The notes beneath the pieces are model-generated. The model worked only from the letters and a program-made list of their open reading frames with translations. It had not been told where the DNA came from and ran no database searches. Below, in pieces: positions 1 to 6,051 of a stretch of 6,051 bases of DNA. Positions within the stretch are counted from its first letter, which is position 1; the number at the start of each line of letters is the position of its first letter. This DNA is from JAZDMK01 sp043800975. GTDB taxonomy: Bacteria > Bacteroidota > Bacteroidia > Bacteroidales > JAHJDW01. The translations under genes were made by a program, and so were the position numbers. The stretch is taken from the NCBI GenBank assembly GCA_043800975.1, contig JAZDMK010000014.1, positions 1 to 6,051 of the forward strand, read 5' to 3'.

Positions 1-988
1 TGGAAACGGAAATAATGCCACTCATTACCATAGTTGTTTTTAGTCCTTTAATGGCGCGTACTTCAAGACCGGCGCCCACATTTTGTCCGACAAAAGTGGT
101 CAGGGCCATCGCAAAATTCATAGCAGGAATGAGTGCAAAAGAATCAATCCGGCTGGCAATACTATATGCTGCTGTGGCGTTTGTTCCAAAATCATTCACA
201 ATCCAAAACATCACAAATGCACCTATGGCAACAAGCGATTGCTGAATCCCGGAAGGAAGTCCGATACGGATGGCTTTCCTGAAAATTTCTTTATCAAAAG
301 TGATATAGCGAAAAGAGAAATTGATGTATTCATGTTTTTTATTCAGATAAATCACGGCTGCTGCAAAGGCAAGTCCTTGCGAAACTAAAGTTGCAAAGGC
401 TGCACCCGAAACGCCCATATTCATTCCCAGAATAAAAAGAAAATCAAGACCGATATTAATCACAGTAGCGATAACAAGAAAATACAATGGAGTCTTTGAA
501 TCGCCCAGTCCGCGTAGTATAGCGCTTACGCCGTTGAACCCAAAGAAAAAGATCATGCCGCTGAAATAAATCATGATGTAATTGATAGCATCGGGAATTG
601 AACTTTGTTCAAGATTCATCCAGTAAAAAACATGGGGCGCTATCAGAAGCCCAATGCCGGTTACAATCAGCGATGCAAAGAATAAAAATATCAGTAATGT
701 GTCAATTGTTTTTTTAACACTGCCATAATCTTTTGCTCCGAAAAACTGTGCAACAATAATAGTTCCGCCGGATGTTATACCAATAACCATTGATATTAAA
801 AAGAAAATTATTGGAAATGCTGCGCCAATAGCTGCTACGGCTTCTTTACCCAGATAATTTCCGACAATGATACTGTCGATAATATTATAGGATTGCTGAA
901 AAACATTTCCGATCAGCATGGGAAGAGCGAAAAACAAAATTACTTTGCTTTCTTTCCCCGTAGTCAAATCTTTCATGCCGACAGCCAT
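1..988 (-). CDS. MATE family efflux transporter (partial, C-terminus beyond window)
   Basis: An open minus-strand frame runs from ATG at 988 off the left edge, giving 329 residues of a family that is usually about 440-460 aa. It encodes an inner-membrane antiporter that by family exports drugs or organic cations using a Na+ or H+ gradient; the substrate cannot be read from sequence. Visible features are: a first helix with the family proline (ALPMLIGNVFQQSYNIID, residues 21-38); several long hydrophobic segments; the ILRGLGDSKTP loop at about 157-167, a MATE hallmark between the halves of the first repeat; and the start of the second MatE repeat (IGLPSGIQQS, 242-251) with GQNVGAG at 301-307. 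The last stop before it in frame is that of the upstream ferritin-like gene at 1010-1012, so the start must be the ATG at 988 or the one at 976; the latter would begin MKDLTTGKE, typical of Bacteroidota homologues. The 21-bp gap suggests co-transcription with the ferritin-like gene. Confidence 0.93.
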   Translation of the reverse strand, partial: MAVGMKDLTTGKESKVILFFALPMLIGNVFQQSYNIIDSIIVGNYLGKEAVAAIGAAFPIIFFLISMVIGITSGGTIIVAQFFGAKDYGSVKKTIDTLLIFLFFASLIVTGIGLLIAPHVFYWMNLEQSSIPDAINYIMIYFSGMIFFFGFNGVSAILRGLGDSKTPLYFLVIATVINIGLDFLFILGMNMGVSGAAFATLVSQGLAFAAAVIYLNKKHEYINFSFRYITFDKEIFRKAIRIGLPSGIQQSLVAIGAFVMFWIVNDFGTNATAAYSIASRIDSFALIPAMNFAMALTTFVGQNVGAGLEVRAIKGLKTTMVMSGIISVS

Positions 989-1009
989 ATTCCCAAAGGT
1001 AATTTGAAA

Positions 1010-1504
1010 TCAGAATGGCCAGAAATGATTGTCGTTCCAGATTTTTTCCTGAAGCTCTGTATTTAATTCATTAAGGATGTGATGGTGACCTTTCTCCCAG
1101 TCGGCAAGCCATTGAAACAATTCCTTCTCGGCAGGATTGTTAGTTTCTTTAGCGTGCAGGGAATAAAATTCAACGGCTTTGTTTTCCATATCGATGGCTG
1201 CAGATATAGCTGCAGCTTCGTATCCGACGGAGGAAATTTTTTGAACAGCTTTTTTATTCAGAATTGCTGCAGCAAACATATTGTCGTCCTTCTCGATGAG
1301 CTTCAGTTCTGCAAAAGCACTTGTGCTATGAAAACTAACATAGTGTTTCGAAAGAAAATCAATATGGGTTTGCTCTTCTTTGGCCATCAGAAGAAAGATG
1401 TTTGCTACATCAGGATCGGTGGAATGCTGGGCAATTTTTTCGTAAAATGCTTTTCCCTTCATCTCCATCAGCAGGGCGGTCTTCAGTATGTCTGTTGTAT
1501 TCAT
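1010..1504 (-). CDS. Ferritin-like diiron protein, rubrerythrin-type four-helix domain (COG1633-like)
   Basis: This 164-aa cytosolic protein carries the paired diiron pattern of rubrerythrin-like ferritins. The ligands, numbered from ATG 1504, are E14 (E-x6-Y21, helix 1), E44-x-x-H47 (helix 2), E107 (E-x6-Y114, helix 3) and E137-x-x-H140 (helix 4). All six expected ligands are present. There is no CxxC rubredoxin module, so it is a stand-alone four-helix domain; the tail is aromatic (NDNHFWPF). By family, such proteins bind two irons and act in peroxide or oxygen detoxification or iron handling; the specific reaction is not known here. The frame stays open to an ATG at 1552, but a good Bacteroidota promoter (1522-1553) lies inside that extension and the extra 16 residues look unlike the family, so the ATG at 1504 is preferred. 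The MATE gene follows after 21 bp, probably in the same transcript. Confidence 0.9.
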   Translation of the reverse strand: MNTTDILKTALLMEMKGKAFYEKIAQHSTDPDVANIFLLMAKEEQTHIDFLSKHYVSFHSTSAFAELKLIEKDDNMFAAAILNKKAVQKISSVGYEAAAISAAIDMENKAVEFYSLHAKETNNPAEKELFQWLADWEKGHHHILNELNTELQEKIWNDNHFWPF

Positions 1505-1521
1505 GTTTGTTTGTTGTATTA

Positions 1522-1553
1522 CAAACTTACGGATTTTTACGATGTCGTACAAG
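1522..1553 (-). promoter_or_regulatory. Promoter of the ferritin-like/MATE operon (Bacteroidota type)
   Basis: Read on the minus strand, CTTG (1553-1550), 20 bases and TAAGTTTG (1529-1522) match the Bacteroidota housekeeping sigma pattern of TTTG near -33 and TAnnTTTG near -7. The -7 box is a full match and the -33 box matches three of four bases. Transcription would start at roughly 1515, leaving a leader of only about 10 bases before the ATG at 1504. This position argues against the ATG at 1552 being used. Confidence 0.65.
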
Positions 1554-1583
1554 TTATTTCTGGATGAAAATTATGAGTTACAT

Positions 1584-1615
1584 TTTGCTTCGTAAACACA
1601 AAAAACTTAGGTTTG
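1584..1615 (+). promoter_or_regulatory. Promoter of the kinase-RapZ fusion operon (Bacteroidota type)
   Basis: TTTG at 1584-1587, 20 bases, then TAGGTTTG at 1608-1615 is a full match to the Bacteroidota -33/-7 consensus (TTTG, TAnnTTTG). It sits 15 bases before the ATG at 1631, so the leader would be very short, under about 12 bases. It mirrors the minus-strand promoter at 1522-1553 with the same 20-base spacing, so the two divergent operons start from promoters whose -33 boxes lie 30 bases apart. Confidence 0.7.
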
Positions 1616-1630
1616 TAAAAAATCTAGTGC

Positions 1631-3058
1631 ATGGAAAACCAACTTTCGATATTGTTTCAAAATACATATAAGGAAAAGCCTGCCGATATTATTCCTTTGC
1701 CGCTTTCCGGTTCTTCGCGCAGATATTTTCGAATGATCGCAAAGAACGGGAATCATGTGATTGGTGTTTATAATGAAGATGTAAAAGAGAATCGTGTGTT
1801 TCTTTCTTTTACTAAACATTTTATAAGCTGCGGACTTCAGGTTCCCGGAATTCTTGCCGAAGATGAATCTGAAAAAGCTTATCTGTTGCAGGATTTGGGT
1901 GACACCACTCTTTTTTCTTTCCTATCGCAGCAACGTGAACTTTCAGGCTTTTCAGCGGATATTATTTCGTGGTATAAAAAGGCAATTGATCAGTTGTTGC
2001 TTTTTCAAATTGTTGCTGGAAAAGAAATTGATTATTCGGTTTGCTACCCTCGTGGAAAGTTTGACAAACAGTCGATGCTGTGGGATCTGAATTATTTCAA
2101 GTATTATTTTCTGAAGCTTGCCGGAATATCTTTCGATGAGCAGAAACTGGAAAATGATTTTGAAGCATTCAGCAATCTATTGCTGGAAGCAGGTTGTGAG
2201 CATTTCATGTACCGCGATTTTCAGTCACGCAACATTATGATCCATGAAGGGAACGTTTGGTTTGTCGATTATCAGGGCGGAAGAAAAGGCGCCTTACAAT
2301 ATGATCTGGCTTCTTTGCTCTATGATGCAAAGGCCGATATACCCGATGATACAAGAAAAGAATTACTGGATTATTATGTCTCGCAATTATCCGGATATTT
2401 TACAATATATTCAGACCTTTTTAAAAAACAGTTTTACACTTTTGTATATATTCGAATTCTTCAGGCACTCGGAGCCTATGGATTCAGGGGTTTTTATGAG
2501 AGAAAGGAACATTTTCTGGTCAGCATCCCCTATGCATTAAAAAATCTTGAATGGTTACTGGAGCACGCTCCACTTCCTGTTGCATTGCCAGAGTTGCAGA
2601 AAGCCCTTCATGGAATGATTCGTTCGAAGCAATTGCATGCATTGGCAAAGCAGGAAAAACCGCTGCTTGTACGAATCAATAGCTTTTCATACAAGCGCGA
2701 TATTCCGGTAGATGAAAAAGGAAACGGTGGCGGATTCGTGTTTGATTGTCGTGCTTTGCCTAACCCCGGACGCTTCGAGGAATACAAAAAATTCACAGGT
2801 GCTGATGATTCCGTCATTCAGTTTCTTGAAAATGCAGCTGAGGTGGATGAGTATATGAATCATGTATGCAGCATTGTGCGCCGTTCTGCCGAGAATTATG
2901 TAAAGCGTAGCTTTGAAGATTTGATGGTCAGTTTCGGATGCACGGGCGGACAACATCGTTCGGTTTATTGCGCTAACCGTCTTGCTCAGTATCTTTCCGA
3001 TTTCACAGGTGTAGAAGTAGTGGTCCGACACAGAGAACAGGAATTTAAGAATATCTAA
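1631..3058 (+). CDS. Fusion protein: AmgK-like sugar kinase/phosphotransferase domain + RapZ C-terminal domain
   Basis: This 475-aa cytosolic protein has two domains. Residues about 1-315 are an APH/choline-kinase-fold phosphotransferase. They show a nucleotide-loop region LSGSSRRYFRM (25-35), the LLQDLGD segment (85-91) seen in AmgK-type anomeric MurNAc/GlcNAc kinases, the catalytic loop YRDFQSRN (194-201, catalytic D196, metal-binding N201; Tyr replaces the usual His), and VDYQ...YDLASLLYD (212-232, metal-binding D213). Residues about 345-475 match the C-terminal domain of RapZ/YvcJ: FDCRALPNPGR (371-381), FGCTGGQHRS (435-444) and the terminal RHRE (466-469). In E. coli RapZ this domain binds glucosamine-6-phosphate and the small RNA GlmZ. 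The Walker A P-loop domain normally in front of it is absent, replaced by the kinase. By inference it phosphorylates an amino sugar or cell-wall sugar and senses a related metabolite; the substrate is unproven. The ATG at 1631 follows a consensus promoter, and the stop lies one base before the DUF4180 start. Confidence 0.9.
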   Translation: MENQLSILFQNTYKEKPADIIPLPLSGSSRRYFRMIAKNGNHVIGVYNEDVKENRVFLSFTKHFISCGLQVPGILAEDESEKAYLLQDLGDTTLFSFLSQQRELSGFSADIISWYKKAIDQLLLFQIVAGKEIDYSVCYPRGKFDKQSMLWDLNYFKYYFLKLAGISFDEQKLENDFEAFSNLLLEAGCEHFMYRDFQSRNIMIHEGNVWFVDYQGGRKGALQYDLASLLYDAKADIPDDTRKELLDYYVSQLSGYFTIYSDLFKKQFYTFVYIRILQALGAYGFRGFYERKEHFLVSIPYALKNLEWLLEHAPLPVALPELQKALHGMIRSKQLHALAKQEKPLLVRINSFSYKRDIPVDEKGNGGGFVFDCRALPNPGRFEEYKKFTGADDSVIQFLENAAEVDEYMNHVCSIVRRSAENYVKRSFEDLMVSFGCTGGQHRSVYCANRLAQYLSDFTGVEVVVRHREQEFKNI

Positions 3059-3059
3059 G

Positions 3060-3419
3060 ATGAAAATTCACATCACTGGCGATGATGAAAATAAAATCGC
3101 AGAAATTGAATCAGAAGAAATTTTATTAAAATCTGTTCAGGATGCGCTGGACCTGATGGCTGAATGCAGATATAATCACAGTTGTGAGAAAATGATTCTG
3201 CATGGAAAAAACATCATTCCAGATTTCTTTGATTTGAAAACAAAAATTGCCGGTGATATTCTACAGAAGTTTTCTATCTATCAGTTCGGGCTTGCGATTG
3301 TTGGTGACTTCAAAAAATATGAGAGCAAAAGCTTGCATGATTTTATTTATGAAAGCAATAAGCAAGGGCAAGTAATATTTGTTTCAACTCCTAACGAAGC
3401 AAAAGAAAAGTTAATTTAA
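3060..3419 (+). CDS. DUF4180 domain-containing protein
   Basis: This 119-aa protein has no signal peptide or membrane segment, so it is probably cytosolic. It resembles the DUF4180 family along its whole length. Recognisable segments, recalled from family members, are VQDALDLMAEC (26-36), the NIIPDFFDLKTKIAGDILQKF core (51-71), LAIVGDFKKYESKSLHDFIYESN (78-100) and a closing EAKEKL. The pattern of short strands and amphipathic helices suggests a small alpha/beta fold, possibly STAS-like; this is a guess from the sequence pattern. No catalytic motif is evident and the function is unknown. Its ATG starts one base after the TAA of the kinase-RapZ fusion gene, so the two are almost certainly co-transcribed and may be translationally coupled. 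Its stop lies 17 bases from the stop of the convergent exported-protein gene. Confidence 0.85.
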   Translation: MKIHITGDDENKIAEIESEEILLKSVQDALDLMAECRYNHSCEKMILHGKNIIPDFFDLKTKIAGDILQKFSIYQFGLAIVGDFKKYESKSLHDFIYESNKQGQVIFVSTPNEAKEKLI

Positions 3420-3436
3420 TCAGAAAAATCCTTTAT
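3420..3436. other. 17-bp convergent intergenic gap without visible terminator
   Basis: The plus-strand DUF4180 gene and the minus-strand exported-protein gene end 17 bases apart. The gap is AT-rich. I see no GC-rich stem followed by a T-run on either strand, only a distant CGAAG/CTTCG pairing (3395-3399 with 3446-3450) with a loop of about 45 bases that is too weak to call. Termination is therefore unresolved and the transcripts may overlap. Confidence 0.5.
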
Positions 3437-4480
3437 TTATCCTTTCTTCGGAACATGCTTATCCAGAAAATTCTGAACATTCTGATTCCACTCATTTAGC
3501 AGTTGTGTGCGTGTCTGATTGAGTTCATTGTTTACTGCATTGAATTTATTAACTGCATCGTTGAATTCTTTCACAGCTGCGTTAAATTCGTCTACATCTT
3601 TCTGTGTGCGTTCGCTCTGTGATTTACTGTCAATAGCGGCTTTCTTCTTATCAAAATTTTCTTTCTTTAAATAAAAATCCACCTGAATGGGTACTTTTTC
3701 TTCTGCTTCCTTTTTATAGAAATCAACGGTTTTTTTACACGATGTCTTCAGAGAACCATCGCCTTTAAAGGGTTTTAACGTATCCAGTTTTTTCTGCGTT
3801 TCCGCACAAACTGAAATTAATGCGTTTTTATTTTGTTCAACAGCATTCATATCAACCTTCTGTAAAGCTTCCAGCATATAGGCTTCCTGTTTATAACATT
3901 TGAAGTAAATCAGATAAATACGGTTGTAATAATTAAAGACAGGGCCTGCCTTTTCAAGCTTTTGAGAAATTTTATCTTTCTCATTGATCAGTGTTATGTT
4001 ATGATCTGCTGCAAATACGCCTTGTTGCGCTTTAACCCGTTCTGATGCCATGTCCAGTTTTTCATTGGCAATTTCTTTTGCAAGAAGGTATGCTTCCATC
4101 GCATCATAGGATTGCTCCGATACTTCTTCCATGTTAACTATTTTTGCAAAATCTTCTGACAACACATAATAATTCAACTGAAGGCAGGAAACCACAGTAT
4201 CACGAAAAACCAAGTTGCCTTCAAAGTCGGGCATCTTGGCAATTTTCTTTTTGGCTTCTCCAACCGTTTTAATAAGTTCTTTACGTTTGTTTTCAATCTT
4301 GCGCGCTCCCTTACCGCGTGCAACAGCATTTGTATAATCCCAGATGTCGTTTTTAATTTTTTCATATTCATCACCAATATTCTGCATATAATCGCCGGCA
4401 GTTTTAAACGTCTGTGCATTCAGTGTGGCGGGTGCTGCTATCATAATGCAAAGCACAAAAAGTATCAGTTTTGTTTTCAT
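3437..4480 (-). CDS. Exported, largely helical protein of unknown function (possibly LIC11966-type surface protein)
   Basis: This 347-aa protein begins with a clear Sec signal peptide: MKTK, a hydrophobic core, then ATLNA-Q with probable signal peptidase I cleavage after A22. Cys11 is inside the hydrophobic core and not in a lipobox, so it is not an obvious lipoprotein. The mature part is rich in Lys, Glu, Asn and Ala and is predicted by eye to be mostly amphipathic helix. Four cysteines (99, 195, 225, 248) are spread through it. Residues 59-88 and 211-240 align without gaps (sharing E, LI, E, KK, F-x-G), which suggests an internal duplication. The stretch 294-325 has a periodic F-N/V-N pattern (DEFNAAVKEFNDAVNKFN) typical of a coiled coil. 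I do not recognise a known enzymatic domain; a resemblance to LIC11966-family surface proteins is a recollection only. The start lies 5 bases after the stop of the S41 protease gene, implying one operon. Confidence 0.82.
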   Translation of the reverse strand: MKTKLILFVLCIMIAAPATLNAQTFKTAGDYMQNIGDEYEKIKNDIWDYTNAVARGKGARKIENKRKELIKTVGEAKKKIAKMPDFEGNLVFRDTVVSCLQLNYYVLSEDFAKIVNMEEVSEQSYDAMEAYLLAKEIANEKLDMASERVKAQQGVFAADHNITLINEKDKISQKLEKAGPVFNYYNRIYLIYFKCYKQEAYMLEALQKVDMNAVEQNKNALISVCAETQKKLDTLKPFKGDGSLKTSCKKTVDFYKKEAEEKVPIQVDFYLKKENFDKKKAAIDSKSQSERTQKDVDEFNAAVKEFNDAVNKFNAVNNELNQTRTQLLNEWNQNVQNFLDKHVPKKG

Positions 4481-4485
4481 AAGTA

Positions 4486-6051
4486 TTATTTTTTGGTTGT
4501 GATTTGAATGAGATCGATTAAAGTTTTGTATGCTTCTTCGATGTAAATATCATTGCGGATATTTTTTATTTCAGCATCGATAATTTCTTTCAGATAATCA
4601 TCCACTGAAATCAGGTCCTGAGCAAAACGGTTGTTATTCACTTTAAAGCTAGCTTCCTTGTTGTTCAGTAGCGAATCGATCTGATCCATTACTTCATCTG
4701 CATTTTTATTCCATTTCGTAAATGACTTCCATTCGATCGGAACTGTTTTTATTTTGCCTGCTTTCTGTAAGGAATCAGAAATTTCTTTCACCCTTCGGAA
4801 ACGCCAGGATTGCTCAACCCTTTTATTACTATTTTCGGCAAGTTCTTTCAAAGGAAGATTTGGACAGGGTGTGTAAAGCAATTTTTTATTAAGTGAATCC
4901 GGTGAAAGTGCATTGGGATATTGCGATTCGTATGATTGCTGTGTATTATTTATATCAAGAAGAACGATATCGGGCGTGATTCCCTTTTTCTGATAGGTTA
5001 CGCCTTTTACACTAAAAAGCGTTGCATTGGTTATTTTAACAAATTTAGTAAGACTTTTGTTCTGAGGATCTGTTTTATAGGCTACGGGATCAATACTCAA
5101 GTCAAGAGGTGAAATATTCTGACCAGTTGCTTTTCCGTATGACTGGGTCCCAATAATAACAGCACGGTTGTAATCTTTAAGAATCATCGACAGAACTTCG
5201 GCAGCGGATGCAGTATAATTATTAATCATAATAACGAGAGGTCCGTCGTAGAGGGTTCCACGATTAAGATCTTTAATTAGATGTGGCTTCTGATTTCGTT
5301 CAGTTGACATCATCATTGGTCCTTCATTGATAAACAGACCTGCAAGGTCGATGGCTTCTTTCAGCGATCCACCACCGTTGTAGCGCAGATCGAGAATGAT
5401 TCCTTCAATATTTTCTTTTTTCAGTTTTAAAATTTCTTTAGCTACTTCGTTTGCGCATCCGAGCATCCAGTTACTACCTTCCTGCACAAAAAAATCAGGC
5501 AGGGCGATATAGCCAGCTTTCCTGCTGCCTTCCAGCAAATATCCCTGAAGAATGTTTTCTTCCACCTTAAGTTTTTCTTTCTTCAGACGGATGGTTTTTT
5601 TAATATCATTCGAAGAGATTAGCGTTACATCCATGTACTTTTCGTTTCCTGGCATCAGTTGTTCATATACTTCCTCGATTCCGAGAGATGAAAAGTCCGT
5701 TTCTGTTTTTCCTTCTTTCTGAATGCTGATTACCTTATCACCGCTGTGGATTTCGCCCGAACGCCATGCCGGACCACCGGGAGTAAGTATTGATACAAGC
5801 ATCGAGCCTTCATCAGATTCTTTAACATAAAAACCATATGAGAATGCTGAGGTTGATAGATTGCTGAGAAAGGATTCCTTATCTTCGGATGCAAAATATG
5901 CCGAATGAGGATCGAAAGCAGATGCGAGAGAATTAAGATAAATATCAGAAAGTTTTTTCTCAAAATCTTCTTTTTCAACTTTCCATTTACGAATCTGCTG
6001 ACGTGCAATACGCGCAGCCTGCGTGCGTGCTTCCGCTTCATATTTTTGCCA
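4486..6051 (-). CDS. S41 family tail-specific (C-terminal processing) peptidase, Prc/Tsp-like, partial at the 5' end
   Basis: The frame is open from the right edge to the TAA at 4486, giving 521 residues that lack the N-terminus; Bacteroidota Prc-type proteases are usually about 700 aa, so some 180-200 residues including the signal peptide should lie beyond 6051. In fragment numbering, residues 27-53 hold the DPHSAYF motif (47-53) found before the PDZ domain of this family. A PDZ domain follows at about 73-165 (GSMLVSILTPGGPAWRSG near its start). The S41 core has LDLRYNGGG (220-228), NNYTASAAE with nucleophile Ser282, and SYGKATGQ with the general base Lys307, so the Ser/Lys dyad is intact. 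The C-terminal part (about 375-521) is charged and helical, resembling the Prc C-terminal domain (DUF3340). By family it is a periplasmic protease that cuts proteins from unstructured C-termini. The ATG at 5802 is internal (within the PDZ domain), not the real start. The exported helical protein gene follows 5 bases downstream. Confidence 0.93.
   Translation of the reverse strand, partial: WQKYEAEARTQAARIARQQIRKWKVEKEDFEKKLSDIYLNSLASAFDPHSAYFASEDKESFLSNLSTSAFSYGFYVKESDEGSMLVSILTPGGPAWRSGEIHSGDKVISIQKEGKTETDFSSLGIEEVYEQLMPGNEKYMDVTLISSNDIKKTIRLKKEKLKVEENILQGYLLEGSRKAGYIALPDFFVQEGSNWMLGCANEVAKEILKLKKENIEGIILDLRYNGGGSLKEAIDLAGLFINEGPMMMSTERNQKPHLIKDLNRGTLYDGPLVIMINNYTASAAEVLSMILKDYNRAVIIGTQSYGKATGQNISPLDLSIDPVAYKTDPQNKSLTKFVKITNATLFSVKGVTYQKKGITPDIVLLDINNTQQSYESQYPNALSPDSLNKKLLYTPCPNLPLKELAENSNKRVEQSWRFRRVKEISDSLQKAGKIKTVPIEWKSFTKWNKNADEVMDQIDSLLNNKEASFKVNNNRFAQDLISVDDYLKEIIDAEIKNIRNDIYIEEAYKTLIDLIQITTKK

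Noticed and set aside
15..388. Two overlapping plus-strand frames opposite the MATE gene
   Set aside because: The minus-strand reading is a continuous MATE transporter with family motifs; the plus-strand frames are its shadows.
1079..1567. Plus-strand frame of 162 codons opposite the ferritin-like gene
   Set aside because: It is antisense to a gene with all six diiron ligands in place, has a Cys/Phe-rich composition typical of a reverse-complement shadow, and shows no recognisable domain.
1554..1583. Operator or riboswitch between the divergent promoters
   Set aside because: No convincing palindrome or structured element is visible in the 30 bases between the -33 boxes, and the leaders are too short for a riboswitch.
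2687..3031. Minus-strand frame opposite the RapZ-C domain
   Set aside because: The plus strand encodes well-conserved RapZ motifs there; the opposite frame has no recognisable feature.
3395..3450. Possible bidirectional terminator between the convergent genes
   Set aside because: The only pairing found is five bases across a loop of about 45 bases, with no GC-rich stem and T-tract.
4448..4450. Cys11 of the exported protein as a lipoprotein attachment site
   Set aside because: The preceding residues FVL do not make a lipobox, and a better signal peptidase I site (LNA-Q) follows at 22/23.
5730..6041. Minus-strand frame of 103 codons at the right edge
   Set aside because: It overlaps the tail-specific protease in another frame; its Arg/His/Leu-rich product looks like a frame shadow, while the protease frame contains DPHSAYF and the PDZ start.

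Overview
The window looks like chromosomal DNA of a member of the Bacteroidota, probably a Bacteroidales-like environmental or gut lineage. It is AT-rich. Genes lack clear Shine-Dalgarno sequences, and the one divergent intergenic region carries two copies of the Bacteroidota promoter pattern TTTG-N20-TAnnTTTG. The proteins (a phosphotransferase/RapZ-C fusion, a large tail-specific protease, a DUF4180 protein) are also of Bacteroidota type. I could not run a database search, so the phylum assignment rests on promoter architecture and recalled family resemblance.

Layout: (1) Positions 1-1504, minus strand: a short operon with a ferritin-like diiron protein (164 aa, start at 1504) followed 21 bp later by a MATE-family multidrug/cation antiporter, whose C-terminus lies beyond position 1. 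(2) Positions 1505-1630: a compact divergent promoter region. (3) Positions 1631-3419, plus strand: a two-gene operon. The first gene is a 475-aa protein fusing an AmgK-like sugar kinase/phosphotransferase domain to the C-terminal (amino-sugar-sensing) domain of RapZ. One base after its stop comes a 119-aa DUF4180 protein. (4) Positions 3437-6051, minus strand: a secreted S41 tail-specific protease (5' end beyond the window), followed 5 bp later by an exported, helical, internally duplicated protein of 347 aa. The two operons converge at 3420-3436 with only 17 bp between stop codons and no visible hairpin terminator.

How the genes may work together (inference): the kinase/RapZ-C fusion points to amino-sugar or cell-wall-sugar recycling and sensing in the cytoplasm, with DUF4180 as a tightly coupled partner of unknown role. 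The protease and the exported helical protein would both act in the periplasm or outer envelope and may form a protease-partner pair. The ferritin-like protein and MATE exporter may belong to stress or metal/redox handling. I see no rRNA, tRNA, CRISPR array, insertion sequence or obvious mobile element; apart from the unusual domain fusion and the gene pairings this is an ordinary chromosomal region.
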